A stretch of 5,972 bases of DNA from Cyanobacteria bacterium TMED177. GTDB lineage: Bacteria; Cyanobacteriota; Cyanobacteriia; PCC-6307; Cyanobiaceae. The DNA lies in the NCBI GenBank assembly GCA_002170825.1, contig NHIA01000020.1, forward strand, positions 16,052 through 22,023, given 5' to 3'. The position numbers were made by a program, and so were the translations under genes. Positions 1 to 5,972 of this stretch are shown piece by piece. The notes beneath the pieces are model-generated. The model made no database searches. It was given only the letters and a program-made list of their open reading frames with translations, and had not been told where the DNA came from. The stretch's first letter is position 1; each line of letters begins with the position of its first letter.

Positions 1-448
1 TATCAAACTGCTGAAGCAGGTAGGCGTCGTCGATTTCACTCACCAATTCCCTGGCCAGGGCAATGGCCCCCGCCATGCCCTCAGCACCATCGGTGAGCTG
101 AAGCTCTGCGCCGTAGGCCCGCAGCATGGCTCGGCGTTCCGTGCTCATCGTGTCCGGCATAGTGAGGATCAACCGGTAACCACGGGCCGCCGCCACCATT
201 GCCAGAGCGATGCCGGTGTTGCCACTGGTGGGCTCCACCAGCACGGTGCGACCAGGCTGAATGGTCCCCTCCTCCTCGGCCGCCAGCACCATGGCACTGG
301 CAATTCGGTCCTTGACCGACGCGGAAGGGTTGAAACTCTCCAGCTTGGCGATCAGTTCTGCACCGCATCCGAGCTGCCCAGGCAATCGGTTCAAACGAAC
401 CAATGGTGTGCCCCCGATTAGCGACGAAATATCGGAGGCGATCGGCAT
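1..448 (-). CDS. cysK: Cysteine synthase (O-acetylserine sulfhydrylase), N-terminal 149 residues, cut by the window edge
   Basis: This cytoplasmic PLP enzyme makes L-cysteine from O-acetylserine and sulfide, the last step of sulfate assimilation. The reading frame is open from the ATG at 448 to the left edge. About 149 residues are visible, somewhat under half of the roughly 320 usual for the family. The start reads [20 protein letters not shown], with the family's GxTPLVxLN signature. K46 in NPSASVKDR is the expected Schiff-base lysine. PTSGNTG at 73-79 is the substrate and phosphate-binding loop, [10 protein letters not shown] lies at 98-107, and the visible end is AYLLQQFD. The ATG is 10 bases after the porin A stop codon and has no convincing Shine-Dalgarno sequence, so translation may depend on the upstream gene. 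CysK versus the CysM isozyme or cystathionine beta-synthase is judged only from these N-terminal motifs; CysK/CysM is secure, the exact paralogue less so. Confidence 0.93.
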   Translation of the reverse strand, partial: MPIASDISSLIGGTPLVRLNRLPGQLGCGAELIAKLESFNPSASVKDRIASAMVLAAEEEGTIQPGRTVLVEPTSGNTGIALAMVAAARGYRLILTMPDTMSTERRAMLRAYGAELQLTDGAEGMAGAIALARELVSEIDDAYLLQQFD

Positions 449-458
449 CAAACAGAAA

Positions 459-2444
459 TCAGAAGCGGAACACCGATTGAATCAAACCACCAAAGACTCC
501 CAGGCTGCTGTCCCGGCTCTGATCCTGGTCCCCATAAAGATTGGCGGTGTAATGGCCAAGCGGGCGGGAGAGCCAGAACACCGACGGAGTGATCTGGATG
601 TTATCGGTGACCTGGAATGAGGCGTAAAGCTCCACGAGGTAGTTGGAATCATGCGGGGTGTAGCCGCCCGCCAGTTCGGTCGCGAAGTTAGGCATACCAA
701 AGGCCAGGCCAAGATCATTACCAACATCAAAGACGTCATCCCACTTGAGACCCACAAACATTGATTGCGTCGCAACAGGGGAATATTTGAAGAAGCCCTT
801 ACCTGTCATGGACGCGTACGAATAACCAACAGAGACGGAAGGAACCCATCCGGTTTCCTGCGGGACCCAGTAGCCGTTGATGGCAAAGTTGTGACTGTTT
901 CGCTCTGCATCTTCAGCAATGTAGTCACCCTGATACAGCTCTTCGATGTCCCAACGCCAAACATCACTCAAGCACTCGTTATTGAAGGAAGCATCGCTCA
1001 TGAAGTTGGTAGCCACACGCTGGCCCGTTCCACACTGCCCATAGCGATAAGCAAAGGCAACACCATATTCTTCACCACCATAACCAGCTTGAACCAGGAA
1101 ATTACCAGCGGAATTATTGGTGAACATGCCGCCAAATGTAGAATCACTTTCATCACCATTCTCAGCTACATAATTCATGGATAGGCTGAAAATTGGATCG
1201 CCCTTGTTCTCTGCCTTCTGCTTATAAATCAAACCAACCATCGCTCCGGTTGCCTTGTTGTAAACACTGGGAACACCCGCAAGACCGGTCCAATCCAAAA
1301 TGCGCGCGCCTCCTCGGTTGTAGGCCGACGGCCACAAACCTAATGATTCAGTATTGCGAGCTTTCGGGCCAACAACAAAAATCAGCGAATGATCAATCAG
1401 CTCATCATTCTTGTAAGGGAAGCGATAGTACAAACGAGATAACGCAAGCACATCATCCGTACAGGATGACGTGCTGAGTTTTGCCAGCGAAACGCCATCA
1501 CCTGCAAAAGCGTTATCGCAGAAATTACCAGCCAGTAATCGTGTGTATAACAGATCTTTTCCCGTGAAAGAGGTCTTCAAATTCAACTGCTGCTCGTAGT
1601 TGAATGTGAATGCACCAAACTGACTGTTGTAGGCACGACTCCCACCGCCGCGACCGTCTTTCTTCCACACCTTGTTATCTCTGTATTTACGAGAACGAAT
1701 GTCCTTGTAGTGCTTTTCCAGATCAGTGCCCTTAATGATTTCAGTCCCTCGCTTACCATCCTTCTCCTTGAGGGAGCCATCTTCATTGTGAACAGCGCGC
1801 CAGGCTTTGCGCGTCATCTGCCAGGAACGACTGTTCTGGGTTGAGCCAAGGGGTGATTCGCGCCCATCAATGACGGCGATCTTGTGTTTCTGGTCGTAAT
1901 CCCAGTAGTAGTTGGAACCATTGCGTGTTCCATAGGCCTTTGTCGCCCCTGTGGTGAACGTGGTTTTGCCCCTCAACTTGGTGGTTGTGGAGAACTGATT
2001 CGCCTCCAGTGTGCCGACGCGGTCCTCCAGCAGCATGATGCTGCCGGCCACAAAGTTCAGTTCAGACTCAAACTCCTTCAACAGTTTCTCCACCTCTTCG
2101 GTCATCTCGGTGACGCGATCCAGGCAGGAGGCCAGCAGAGCAGCCGCCTCATAACGGGTGATCGGCACGTAGCCACGAAAACTGCCGTTGGGATAACCGG
2201 CAACACAGCCGTAAGACTTCACCAACCGCACCAGCGCCTGATAGGCCCAATCGGTGGGGTAAACATCGTTGAATTGATTGACGCTGGTGACCTGCTGCAG
2301 CAGCTGTTTTGCCTGCTCCAGATCAAGGGTGGCGGAGTAATCCGAAACCGAGTCAATGTTGAGGTCTGCGGCCTGCGCTGACAGGGGAGCAATGAGGACC
2401 GTTAATGCTGCCGGAGCCACCCAAAGGTGCTGAAGCAGTTTCAT
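459..2444 (-). CDS. Porin A: SLH-domain outer-membrane porin (SomA/SomB, OprB-like, 'iron uptake porin' family), 661 aa
   Basis: Predicted outer-membrane channel for ions or small solutes, anchored to the cell wall by an SLH domain. The signal peptide is residues 1-25 (ending LSAQA, then ADLN). The SLH domain is about 57-110, with [27 protein letters not shown] and [15 protein letters not shown] heptad-like coiled coil follows at 110-148. FSTTTKLRG at 151 opens the barrel, which ends in aromatic SVFRF, typical of beta-barrel assembly signals. I chose the ATG at 2444 ([11 protein letters not shown]) over the longer frame starting at 2486, because it begins a proper signal peptide, matches the paralogues and has GAGGG 7 bases upstream. 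It is the largest of the three paralogues owing to a basic 111-residue segment at 168-278. It has six cysteines (80, 107, 309, 328, 471, 491). Its interior is far more AT-rich than its ends. No terminator separates it from cysK. Transported substrate unknown. Confidence 0.93.
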   Translation of the reverse strand: MKLLQHLWVAPAALTVLIAPLSAQAADLNIDSVSDYSATLDLEQAKQLLQQVTSVNQFNDVYPTDWAYQALVRLVKSYGCVAGYPNGSFRGYVPITRYEAAALLASCLDRVTEMTEEVEKLLKEFESELNFVAGSIMLLEDRVGTLEANQFSTTTKLRGKTTFTTGATKAYGTRNGSNYYWDYDQKHKIAVIDGRESPLGSTQNSRSWQMTRKAWRAVHNEDGSLKEKDGKRGTEIIKGTDLEKHYKDIRSRKYRDNKVWKKDGRGGGSRAYNSQFGAFTFNYEQQLNLKTSFTGKDLLYTRLLAGNFCDNAFAGDGVSLAKLSTSSCTDDVLALSRLYYRFPYKNDELIDHSLIFVVGPKARNTESLGLWPSAYNRGGARILDWTGLAGVPSVYNKATGAMVGLIYKQKAENKGDPIFSLSMNYVAENGDESDSTFGGMFTNNSAGNFLVQAGYGGEEYGVAFAYRYGQCGTGQRVATNFMSDASFNNECLSDVWRWDIEELYQGDYIAEDAERNSHNFAINGYWVPQETGWVPSVSVGYSYASMTGKGFFKYSPVATQSMFVGLKWDDVFDVGNDLGLAFGMPNFATELAGGYTPHDSNYLVELYASFQVTDNIQITPSVFWLSRPLGHYTANLYGDQDQSRDSSLGVFGGLIQSVFRF

Positions 2445-2451
2445 ACCAAAG

Positions 2452-2456
2452 CCCTC
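2452..2456 (-). promoter_or_regulatory. Ribosome binding site of porin A that decides the start
   Basis: On the minus strand the leader reads GAGGG, then 7 bases, then ATG at 2444. This favours the internal MKLLQHL start over the upstream in-frame ATG at 2486, which would put 14 extra residues before a normal signal peptide. Confidence 0.7.
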
Positions 2457-2522
2457 AACTTCCCGCAGGAAGCTCGACAAGAACAAGCCGAAGATACCGA
2501 ATGTGGGAGATGAAGCCAGAGC

Positions 2523-2539
2523 ATTAACCCAGCGTTAAT
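2523..2539. promoter_or_regulatory. Perfect 6-bp inverted repeat upstream of porin A, candidate operator
   Basis: The + strand reads ATTAAC, five bases CCAGC, then GTTAAT, a perfect inverted repeat, 79 bases upstream of the porin A start and 4 bases from the porin B terminator. Read as direct repeats on the + strand it is ATTAACCC, three bases, GTTAATCC: two 8-mers with an 11-base period. This resembles the cyanobacterial Pho box (PyTTAAPyPyT/A repeats with 3-base spacers), but each copy matches only about 6 of 8 positions. No convincing -35/-10 pair was identified nearby; TATCTT further downstream is a weak -10 candidate. Binding of any regulator is inference. Confidence 0.35.
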
Positions 2540-2543
2540 CCAT

Positions 2544-2570
2544 AAAAAAAGCCCCCCTGAATGGGGGGCT
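2544..2570 (-). terminator. Rho-independent terminator of porin B
   Basis: On the minus strand, AGCCCCCC (2570-2563) pairs perfectly with GGGGGGCT (2557-2550) around a 5-base loop, followed by seven T (2550-2544, the first T also closing the stem). It lies 52 bases past the porin B stop codon and just upstream of the porin A promoter region, so porins B and A are probably separate transcription units. Confidence 0.92.
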
Positions 2571-2621
2571 GATCTGTGTGAGGAAGTGTTCTGAGCGCCC
2601 GACAAATGTCAGGCAGAAGGA

Positions 2622-4262
2622 TCAGAACTTGAACACGGTCTGAACGAGACCACCGAAGATACCGACGGACTTGTCGTCTGGAGTGATTTCACCCCAGGGG
2701 CGGGACAGCCAGAACACACCAGGGGTGATGGCGATGTTGTCGGTGACCTGGAACTGATACCACAGTTCCATGGCGTAGTTGCCGTCGTCGGGGGTACCGC
2801 TGTCGGTCTCGGTGACGAAGGTGGGCTGACCGACGGCAAAGCCGAGGTCGTTGCCCATCAGGAACACGTCGCTCCACTGCAGACCCACCATCCAAGAGGA
2901 GGTGGTGGTGGGGTGGTTGTAGTTGAGATCGCCGTGCAGGTAGCTCTGGCCAACACCAGCACTGATGGAAGGAATCCAACCGGAATCATCGGGACGCCAG
3001 AAGGCGTTGAAGGACCAGCTGTTGGCGTCAGCACCGGAGCGCTCACCATCGGAGTTGTAGCAAGGGATATGCCAGCGGTTAGCAGCGGCATACTGGGTGC
3101 CGCGGCGGAAGGCCGAACGGCACTGGTTGTAGCGGTAGCCAGCGCCCACGCCCCACTTCTTGCTGCCGTAAGCAATCTGAGCGGTGACGTTGCCGCGGGA
3201 GTTGTCGGTCATGAAACCGCCCGTCTGCGGATTGGAGTTGTTGCCTTCCCCAGCGTCAGCGACGTAGTTGGCAGCAACCGTCCAATAAGCGTCACCCTTG
3301 GCGACGTTGCTCTTGTTGCTGTAGATCGCACCGAAACCGGAACCGGTTTCTTTGCTCCACACACCGGGAGTACCCAGCACTGCGAAGAAATCAAGCAGTT
3401 TCTGGCCACCCTTGCCGTAAACAGCGGGCTTGTAGCCCATCATTTCGGTGTTTCGCAGCATGGGGCCGGCGATCACCGTGAAATTGCTGCCAAGGGGGAA
3501 GCGGTAGTAGAGGCGGTCAACAACCACCTGGCCGTCACCGTCCATGCCGGTGTCGATCTTGGTCAGGTTGACGCCTTGGCCTTCCCAAGGGGTGTTGTCC
3601 ATGTTGCCTGCACGCAGGCGGGTGAACAGCAGATCCTTACCGGTGAAGGAAGTCTTCAGGCCCAGGCGCAGGTCGTAGCTGAAGGTGAACGCGCCGTAGT
3701 TGCTGTTGTAGCCGCGACGCAGACCCAGGGGATTGCCCTTGGAATCGGTTCCGTAGTAACCACCGGCTTTGGGGTTGTCACCCTTGGCGTGGGTAGCACC
3801 CATCACGAAGGTGGCCTTACCTTTCAGCTTGGTGGTGGTGGAGAACTGGGTGGATTCCAGTTCGCCAACGCGAGCCTCGAGGCCATCCACACGGCCGCGG
3901 ATCAGAGCCAGCTCGGTTTCGAATTCCTTGATCAGGCGACGCAGTTCGTCGGTCACCTCGGTGATGCGGTCGAGGCAAGCGTTCAACAGTGCGGCAGCCT
4001 CGTAGCGGGTCATCGCCCGGTTGCCACGGAAGGTGCCGTTGGGGTAACCGGCGACGCAGCCGTAACGCTCGATCAGGTTGGCCAGTGCCTGGTAAGCCCA
4101 GTCAGTCGGGTAGACATCGGAGAATTGAGTGATGCTGGTGACCTGCTCTTCGGATGCCGCGTAGTCGGACACACCGTTGATGTTCAGGTCGGCGGCGTTG
4201 GCGCCGGAGGCCAGGAGGCCCAGGGCTGCAGGCGCAACCAGCAGTTGCTGGAAGAGTTTCAT
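2622..4262 (-). CDS. Porin B: SLH-domain outer-membrane porin (SomA/SomB, OprB-like, 'iron uptake porin' family), 546 aa
   Basis: Outer-membrane beta-barrel channel of the same family as porins A and C. The signal peptide is residues 1-23 (MKLFQQLLVAPAALGLLA, cut after GANA). The SLH domain is about 46-99, with [34 protein letters not shown] and NACLDR. A coiled coil lies at 100-138, and FSTTTKLKG at 140 begins the barrel. The barrel carries [10 protein letters not shown] at 203, LYYRFPLG at 251, QWSDVF at 462, FWLSRP at 517, and terminal QTVFKF. I chose the start at 4262 because GAGGAA lies just upstream and MKLFQQLLVAP is shared with porin C; the frame extends to 4307 without looking like protein. 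Hand count of the mature chain gives about 53 acidic and 47 basic residues, near neutral for this set. C381 and C401 form a pair with the same spacing as a pair in porin A. It has its own promoter region and terminator. Substrate unknown. Confidence 0.94.
   Translation of the reverse strand: MKLFQQLLVAPAALGLLASGANAADLNINGVSDYAASEEQVTSITQFSDVYPTDWAYQALANLIERYGCVAGYPNGTFRGNRAMTRYEAAALLNACLDRITEVTDELRRLIKEFETELALIRGRVDGLEARVGELESTQFSTTTKLKGKATFVMGATHAKGDNPKAGGYYGTDSKGNPLGLRRGYNSNYGAFTFSYDLRLGLKTSFTGKDLLFTRLRAGNMDNTPWEGQGVNLTKIDTGMDGDGQVVVDRLYYRFPLGSNFTVIAGPMLRNTEMMGYKPAVYGKGGQKLLDFFAVLGTPGVWSKETGSGFGAIYSNKSNVAKGDAYWTVAANYVADAGEGNNSNPQTGGFMTDNSRGNVTAQIAYGSKKWGVGAGYRYNQCRSAFRRGTQYAAANRWHIPCYNSDGERSGADANSWSFNAFWRPDDSGWIPSISAGVGQSYLHGDLNYNHPTTTSSWMVGLQWSDVFLMGNDLGFAVGQPTFVTETDSGTPDDGNYAMELWYQFQVTDNIAITPGVFWLSRPWGEITPDDKSVGIFGGLVQTVFKF
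4015..4046 (-). repeat. 32-base identical DNA block in the SLH region, copy in porin B
   Basis: The 32 bases here are identical to 5680-5711 in porin C and encode the YPNGTFRGNRA part of the SLH domain. Flanking codons are also very similar. Porin A is clearly diverged at the same place. Identity at synonymous positions suggests recent duplication, gene conversion or strong codon constraint. Confidence 0.8.
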
Positions 4263-4266
4263 GAGA

Positions 4267-4272
4267 TTCCTC
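4267..4272 (-). promoter_or_regulatory. Ribosome binding site of porin B within a leader element shared with porin C
   Basis: The minus strand reads GTGTGAGGA shortly before ATG at 4262. The same nonamer occurs before porin C at nearly the same distance (5 versus 6 bases from its end to ATG). It fixes the MKLFQQ start in both genes. A 5-bp inverted repeat, TGGAC and GTCCA around 5 bases at 4292-4306, lies further up the leader and could form a small hairpin. Confidence 0.7.
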
Positions 4273-4357
4273 ACACCAAAATTGAGGGAAGTGGACAGAA
4301 AGTCCATCAGAAAACTACTGGTGAAGCAAAAGCCATCACAAGGGACCGCGCAATTTT

Positions 4358-4414
4358 GTGTCCATTACTACTCTTTAACCAATTTAAAAAAAGTTTAAAG
4401 GTGGCAGTTAAAGG
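4358..4414 (-). promoter_or_regulatory. AT-rich promoter region of porin B with four TTAA elements
   Basis: This stretch between the porin C terminator and the porin B leader is much richer in A and T than the genes. On the + strand, TTTAACCA starts at 4374, TTTAAAAA at 4383, TTTAAAGG at 4394 and GTTAAAGG at 4407. TAGTAAT on the minus strand (4370-4364) could be a -10 hexamer, giving a leader of roughly 95 bases. No clear -35 box is visible at the right distance. That a promoter lies here follows from the terminator upstream and the gene downstream; the exact elements are guesses. Confidence 0.45.
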
Positions 4415-4415
4415 C

Positions 4416-4444
4416 AAAAAAAACCCACCTCATAAGAGGTGGGT
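4416..4444 (-). terminator. Rho-independent terminator of porin C
   Basis: On the minus strand, CCCACCTC (4443-4436) pairs perfectly with GAGGTGGG (4431-4424) around a 4-base TTAT loop. An extra A-T pair closes the stem, and eight T follow (4423-4416). It starts 37 bases beyond the porin C stop codon. It separates porin C transcription from porin B. Confidence 0.93.
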
Positions 4445-4481
4445 CGGAAAGGAAGAACTAGTGGAGGTTCTTCGTTGGCGA

Positions 4482-5933
4482 TCAGAAGGTAAATGTGGTC
4501 TTCACGTAAGCGCCTTGGACGTAATCACTTGAAAGATCGCCGGAATACTCATCAATGATGAAGTAAGTCGGCGTGACGGTGATGTTGTCGGTAACGGCAA
4601 ACTTATAGAAGATTTCCCACATCATGTTGTAGTCGTCTTCGATTTTAGGAGCCTGACCGATGCCTGTGCCGAATGAGTTACCTTCAATGCCGACATCAGA
4701 CCACTCAAAACCGGCGTACCAGCTGGTGATCTCTTCGTCTGAACCGTCAGGGTTAGACAATGAGTAACCACCACTCACAGAAGGAATGATGCCTGAATCT
4801 GCAGGTGCCCATGCTGCAGCAATGCTGAAGCCATGACGGCTGTCACCAGCTTCAGCAGCTGCCTTGTTGGTGCCGATGGTCAGGCCAACATTTTGCGCGT
4901 AGGCATAACCAACTTGAGCCAAGAAGCTACCTTCAGCGACTTCACCTTCATAGAAAAGCTGCCAAGAAGATGTCGAACCGGTTTCATCACGGCCAATGCC
5001 CGTACTGCTTCCATCCCATGCGACGTAGTTGCCGCTCACAGAGAAACCAGAGTCTCCAAGCGTGTAAATACCACCCAAGCCGGCGCCGGTGCTAGCCAGG
5101 TTGTTGGTTGCCCAGGCACCGCCATAGGTGAAGAAGTCCAGCAGCAGGTCGGAGGGGTAGAAGGTTGCATAGCCGGCGTACATACCAGCGTCATCCGTCC
5201 TCACCACAGGACCAGCTGTCACCGTCAGGTCCTCACCAACAGGGAAGGTGTAGAACAAGCGACCGATTTTCACGGTGTTACCGGAGGACATAGCAGTCTC
5301 AACAAAGGTGAGACCTTCATCCCAGACGGAGGGACCGAAGTTACCGGAACGCAGAACGGTGGTGAGCATGTCCTTACCGGTGAAGGACGTCTTCAGGGCA
5401 AGACGGAGGTCGTAGTTGAAGGTGAGTGCCTCACCCTCATCATCGTCGAAACCTTCAGCAGCACCAAAGACCCAAGCGGAGTAACCCTTCAGCTTGGTGG
5501 TGGTGGAGAACTTGGTCGCTTCAAGTTTGCCTACACGAGCCTCAAGACCGTCGACTTTGCCGGCGATCATTGCGAGTTCTTTCTCGAACTCAGAAATAAG
5601 ACTCTTTAGTTGATCGGTCACCTCGGTGACGCGATCAAGGCAGGCATTAAGCAGGGCAGCCGCTTCGTAGCGGGTCATGGCCCGGTTGCCACGGAAGGTG
5701 CCGTTGGGGTAGCCGGCCACACAGCCGTACTGCTCCACCAGGTTGCTCAGAGCCTGGTAGGCCCAGTCGGTGGGATAAACGTCAGAAAACTGGGTGACGC
5801 TGGTGACCTGTTCCTTCTTGGAAGAAGAGGAGTACTCAGCAACACCGTTGATGTTGAGCTCGGCGGCGTTTGCACCGGTGGCCAGAAGGCCAAGGGCGGC
5901 AGGAGCCACCAGCAATTGCTGGAAAAGCTTCAT
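4482..5933 (-). CDS. Porin C: SLH-domain outer-membrane porin with acidic barrel (SomA/SomB, OprB-like family), 483 aa
   Basis: Outer-membrane beta-barrel channel and the shortest of the three paralogues. The signal peptide is residues 1-23 (MKLFQQLLVAP to GANA, then AELN). The SLH domain is about 48-102, with [34 protein letters not shown] and NACLDR. A coiled coil lies at 102-140. FSTTTKLKG at 142 begins the barrel, which ends VKTTFTF. It has only two cysteines, C71 and C98, both in the SLH domain. The barrel is strongly acidic: by hand count the mature chain has about 59 acidic and 27 basic residues, so it could favour cations (inference). The FWLSRP motif shared by A and B is replaced by FIIDEY at 458-463, placing this protein in a different branch. 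The start at 5933 has GAGGA 6 bases upstream. Its promoter lies beyond the window, and it has its own terminator. Confidence 0.94.
   Translation of the reverse strand: MKLFQQLLVAPAALGLLATGANAAELNINGVAEYSSSSKKEQVTSVTQFSDVYPTDWAYQALSNLVEQYGCVAGYPNGTFRGNRAMTRYEAAALLNACLDRVTEVTDQLKSLISEFEKELAMIAGKVDGLEARVGKLEATKFSTTTKLKGYSAWVFGAAEGFDDDEGEALTFNYDLRLALKTSFTGKDMLTTVLRSGNFGPSVWDEGLTFVETAMSSGNTVKIGRLFYTFPVGEDLTVTAGPVVRTDDAGMYAGYATFYPSDLLLDFFTYGGAWATNNLASTGAGLGGIYTLGDSGFSVSGNYVAWDGSSTGIGRDETGSTSSWQLFYEGEVAEGSFLAQVGYAYAQNVGLTIGTNKAAAEAGDSRHGFSIAAAWAPADSGIIPSVSGGYSLSNPDGSDEEITSWYAGFEWSDVGIEGNSFGTGIGQAPKIEDDYNMMWEIFYKFAVTDNITVTPTYFIIDEYSGDLSSDYVQGAYVKTTFTF
5680..5711 (-). repeat. 32-base identical DNA block in the SLH region, copy in porin C
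   Basis: Second copy of the block at 4015-4046, in the same orientation and at the same codons of the SLH domain. The copies are about 1.7 kb apart, so crossing-over between them would fuse porin C's signal peptide and first SLH half to porin B's barrel and delete the region between. Confidence 0.8.
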
Positions 5934-5939
5934 GGGGGG

Positions 5940-5944
5940 TCCTC
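5940..5944 (-). promoter_or_regulatory. Ribosome binding site of porin C
   Basis: GAGGA on the minus strand, followed by six C and then ATG at 5933. It is part of the GTGTGAGGA leader element shared with porin B. Confidence 0.7.
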
Positions 5945-5956
5945 ACACAGAACATG

Positions 5957-5970
5957 GGCGCAACAGCGCC
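5957..5970 (-). promoter_or_regulatory. Small GC hairpin in the porin C leader
   Basis: GGCGC and GCGCC form a perfect 5-bp inverted repeat around a 4-base loop, 23 bases upstream of the porin C start and just above its ribosome binding site. It has no T tract, so it is not a terminator. It may be a leader stem or chance; the window ends 2 bases later. Confidence 0.3.
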
Positions 5971-5972
5971 AC

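Noticed and set aside
81..368. Minus-strand open frame overlapping cysK
   Set aside because: It is in another frame of the same strand as cysK; its Gly/His/Arg-rich translation is a shadow, while the cysK frame shows the SVKDR and PTSGNTG motifs.
1884..2381. Plus-strand open frame opposite the porin A N-terminus, and a similar one at 4833-5609 opposite porin C
   Set aside because: Both lie antisense to the SLH and coiled-coil regions and resemble each other and part of the frame at 2913-4532 only because the sense genes are paralogous.
2445..2486. N-terminal extension of porin A (and likewise 4263-4307 for porin B)
   Set aside because: The extra residues precede an intact signal peptide, differ between paralogues and would include the Shine-Dalgarno sequences; the MKL starts are better supported.
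2601..2612. Short palindrome-like GACAAATGTC near the porin B stop
   Set aside because: Only a 4-bp stem with no T tract or conserved partner; expected by chance.
4177..4398. Small plus-strand open frame reaching into the porin B promoter region
   Set aside because: Most of it is antisense to the porin B signal peptide, it has no ribosome site of note, and the rest is leader and AT-rich promoter DNA.
2913..4532. Long plus-strand open frame of 539 codons opposite porin B
   Set aside because: It is fully antisense to a porin with clear domains, has no recognisable motif, runs through the terminator and into porin C's 3' end, and is explained by codon bias of the GC-rich sense gene.
1..5972. 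Search for tRNA, rRNA, CRISPR arrays, transposases and attachment sites
   Set aside because: Nothing supporting any of these was seen; intergenic gaps are only 10, 177 and 219 bases, plus 39 bases at the right edge.

Overview
The window reads as chromosomal DNA of a marine picocyanobacterium, most likely a Synechococcus of the open-ocean clade; a high-GC Prochlorococcus of the MIT9313 type is an alternative. The reasons are three Gram-negative outer-membrane porins of the cyanobacterial SomA/SomB type (signal peptide, one SLH domain, a short coiled coil, then an OprB-like beta-barrel), a G+C content that looks to be in the fifties, and very compact spacing. The taxon is inferred from protein style and was not confirmed by any search. 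All genes lie on the minus strand, so transcription runs from high to low coordinates.

Layout in the order of transcription. At 5933-4482 is porin C (483 aa, acidic barrel), followed by a clear Rho-independent terminator at 4444-4416. An AT-rich promoter/leader region follows, then porin B (4262-2622, 546 aa) with its own strong terminator at 2570-2544. Immediately after that terminator come a perfect inverted repeat (2523-2539) and the leader of porin A (2444-459, 661 aa). Porin A has no visible terminator: only 10 bases after its stop codon, a cysteine synthase gene (cysK type) begins and runs off the left edge of the window.

The three porins are clear paralogues. Their N-terminal thirds (signal peptide, SLH domain, coiled coil, FSTTTKL element) are nearly interchangeable, while the barrels diverge. 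The first variable segment of the barrel is 11, 35 and 111 residues long in C, B and A, with net charges of about -6, +3 and +11. Cysteines come in even sets of 2, 4 and 6, and the added pairs sit at sites that suggest disulfide-closed loops. The interior of porin A is much more AT-rich than its two ends and than porin B, which suggests mosaic evolution. Terminators after C and B suggest that each porin is transcribed separately, so the cell could vary outer-membrane permeability by switching paralogues. The SLH domains would tether each barrel to the cell wall. No mobile element, RNA gene or CRISPR array is visible.
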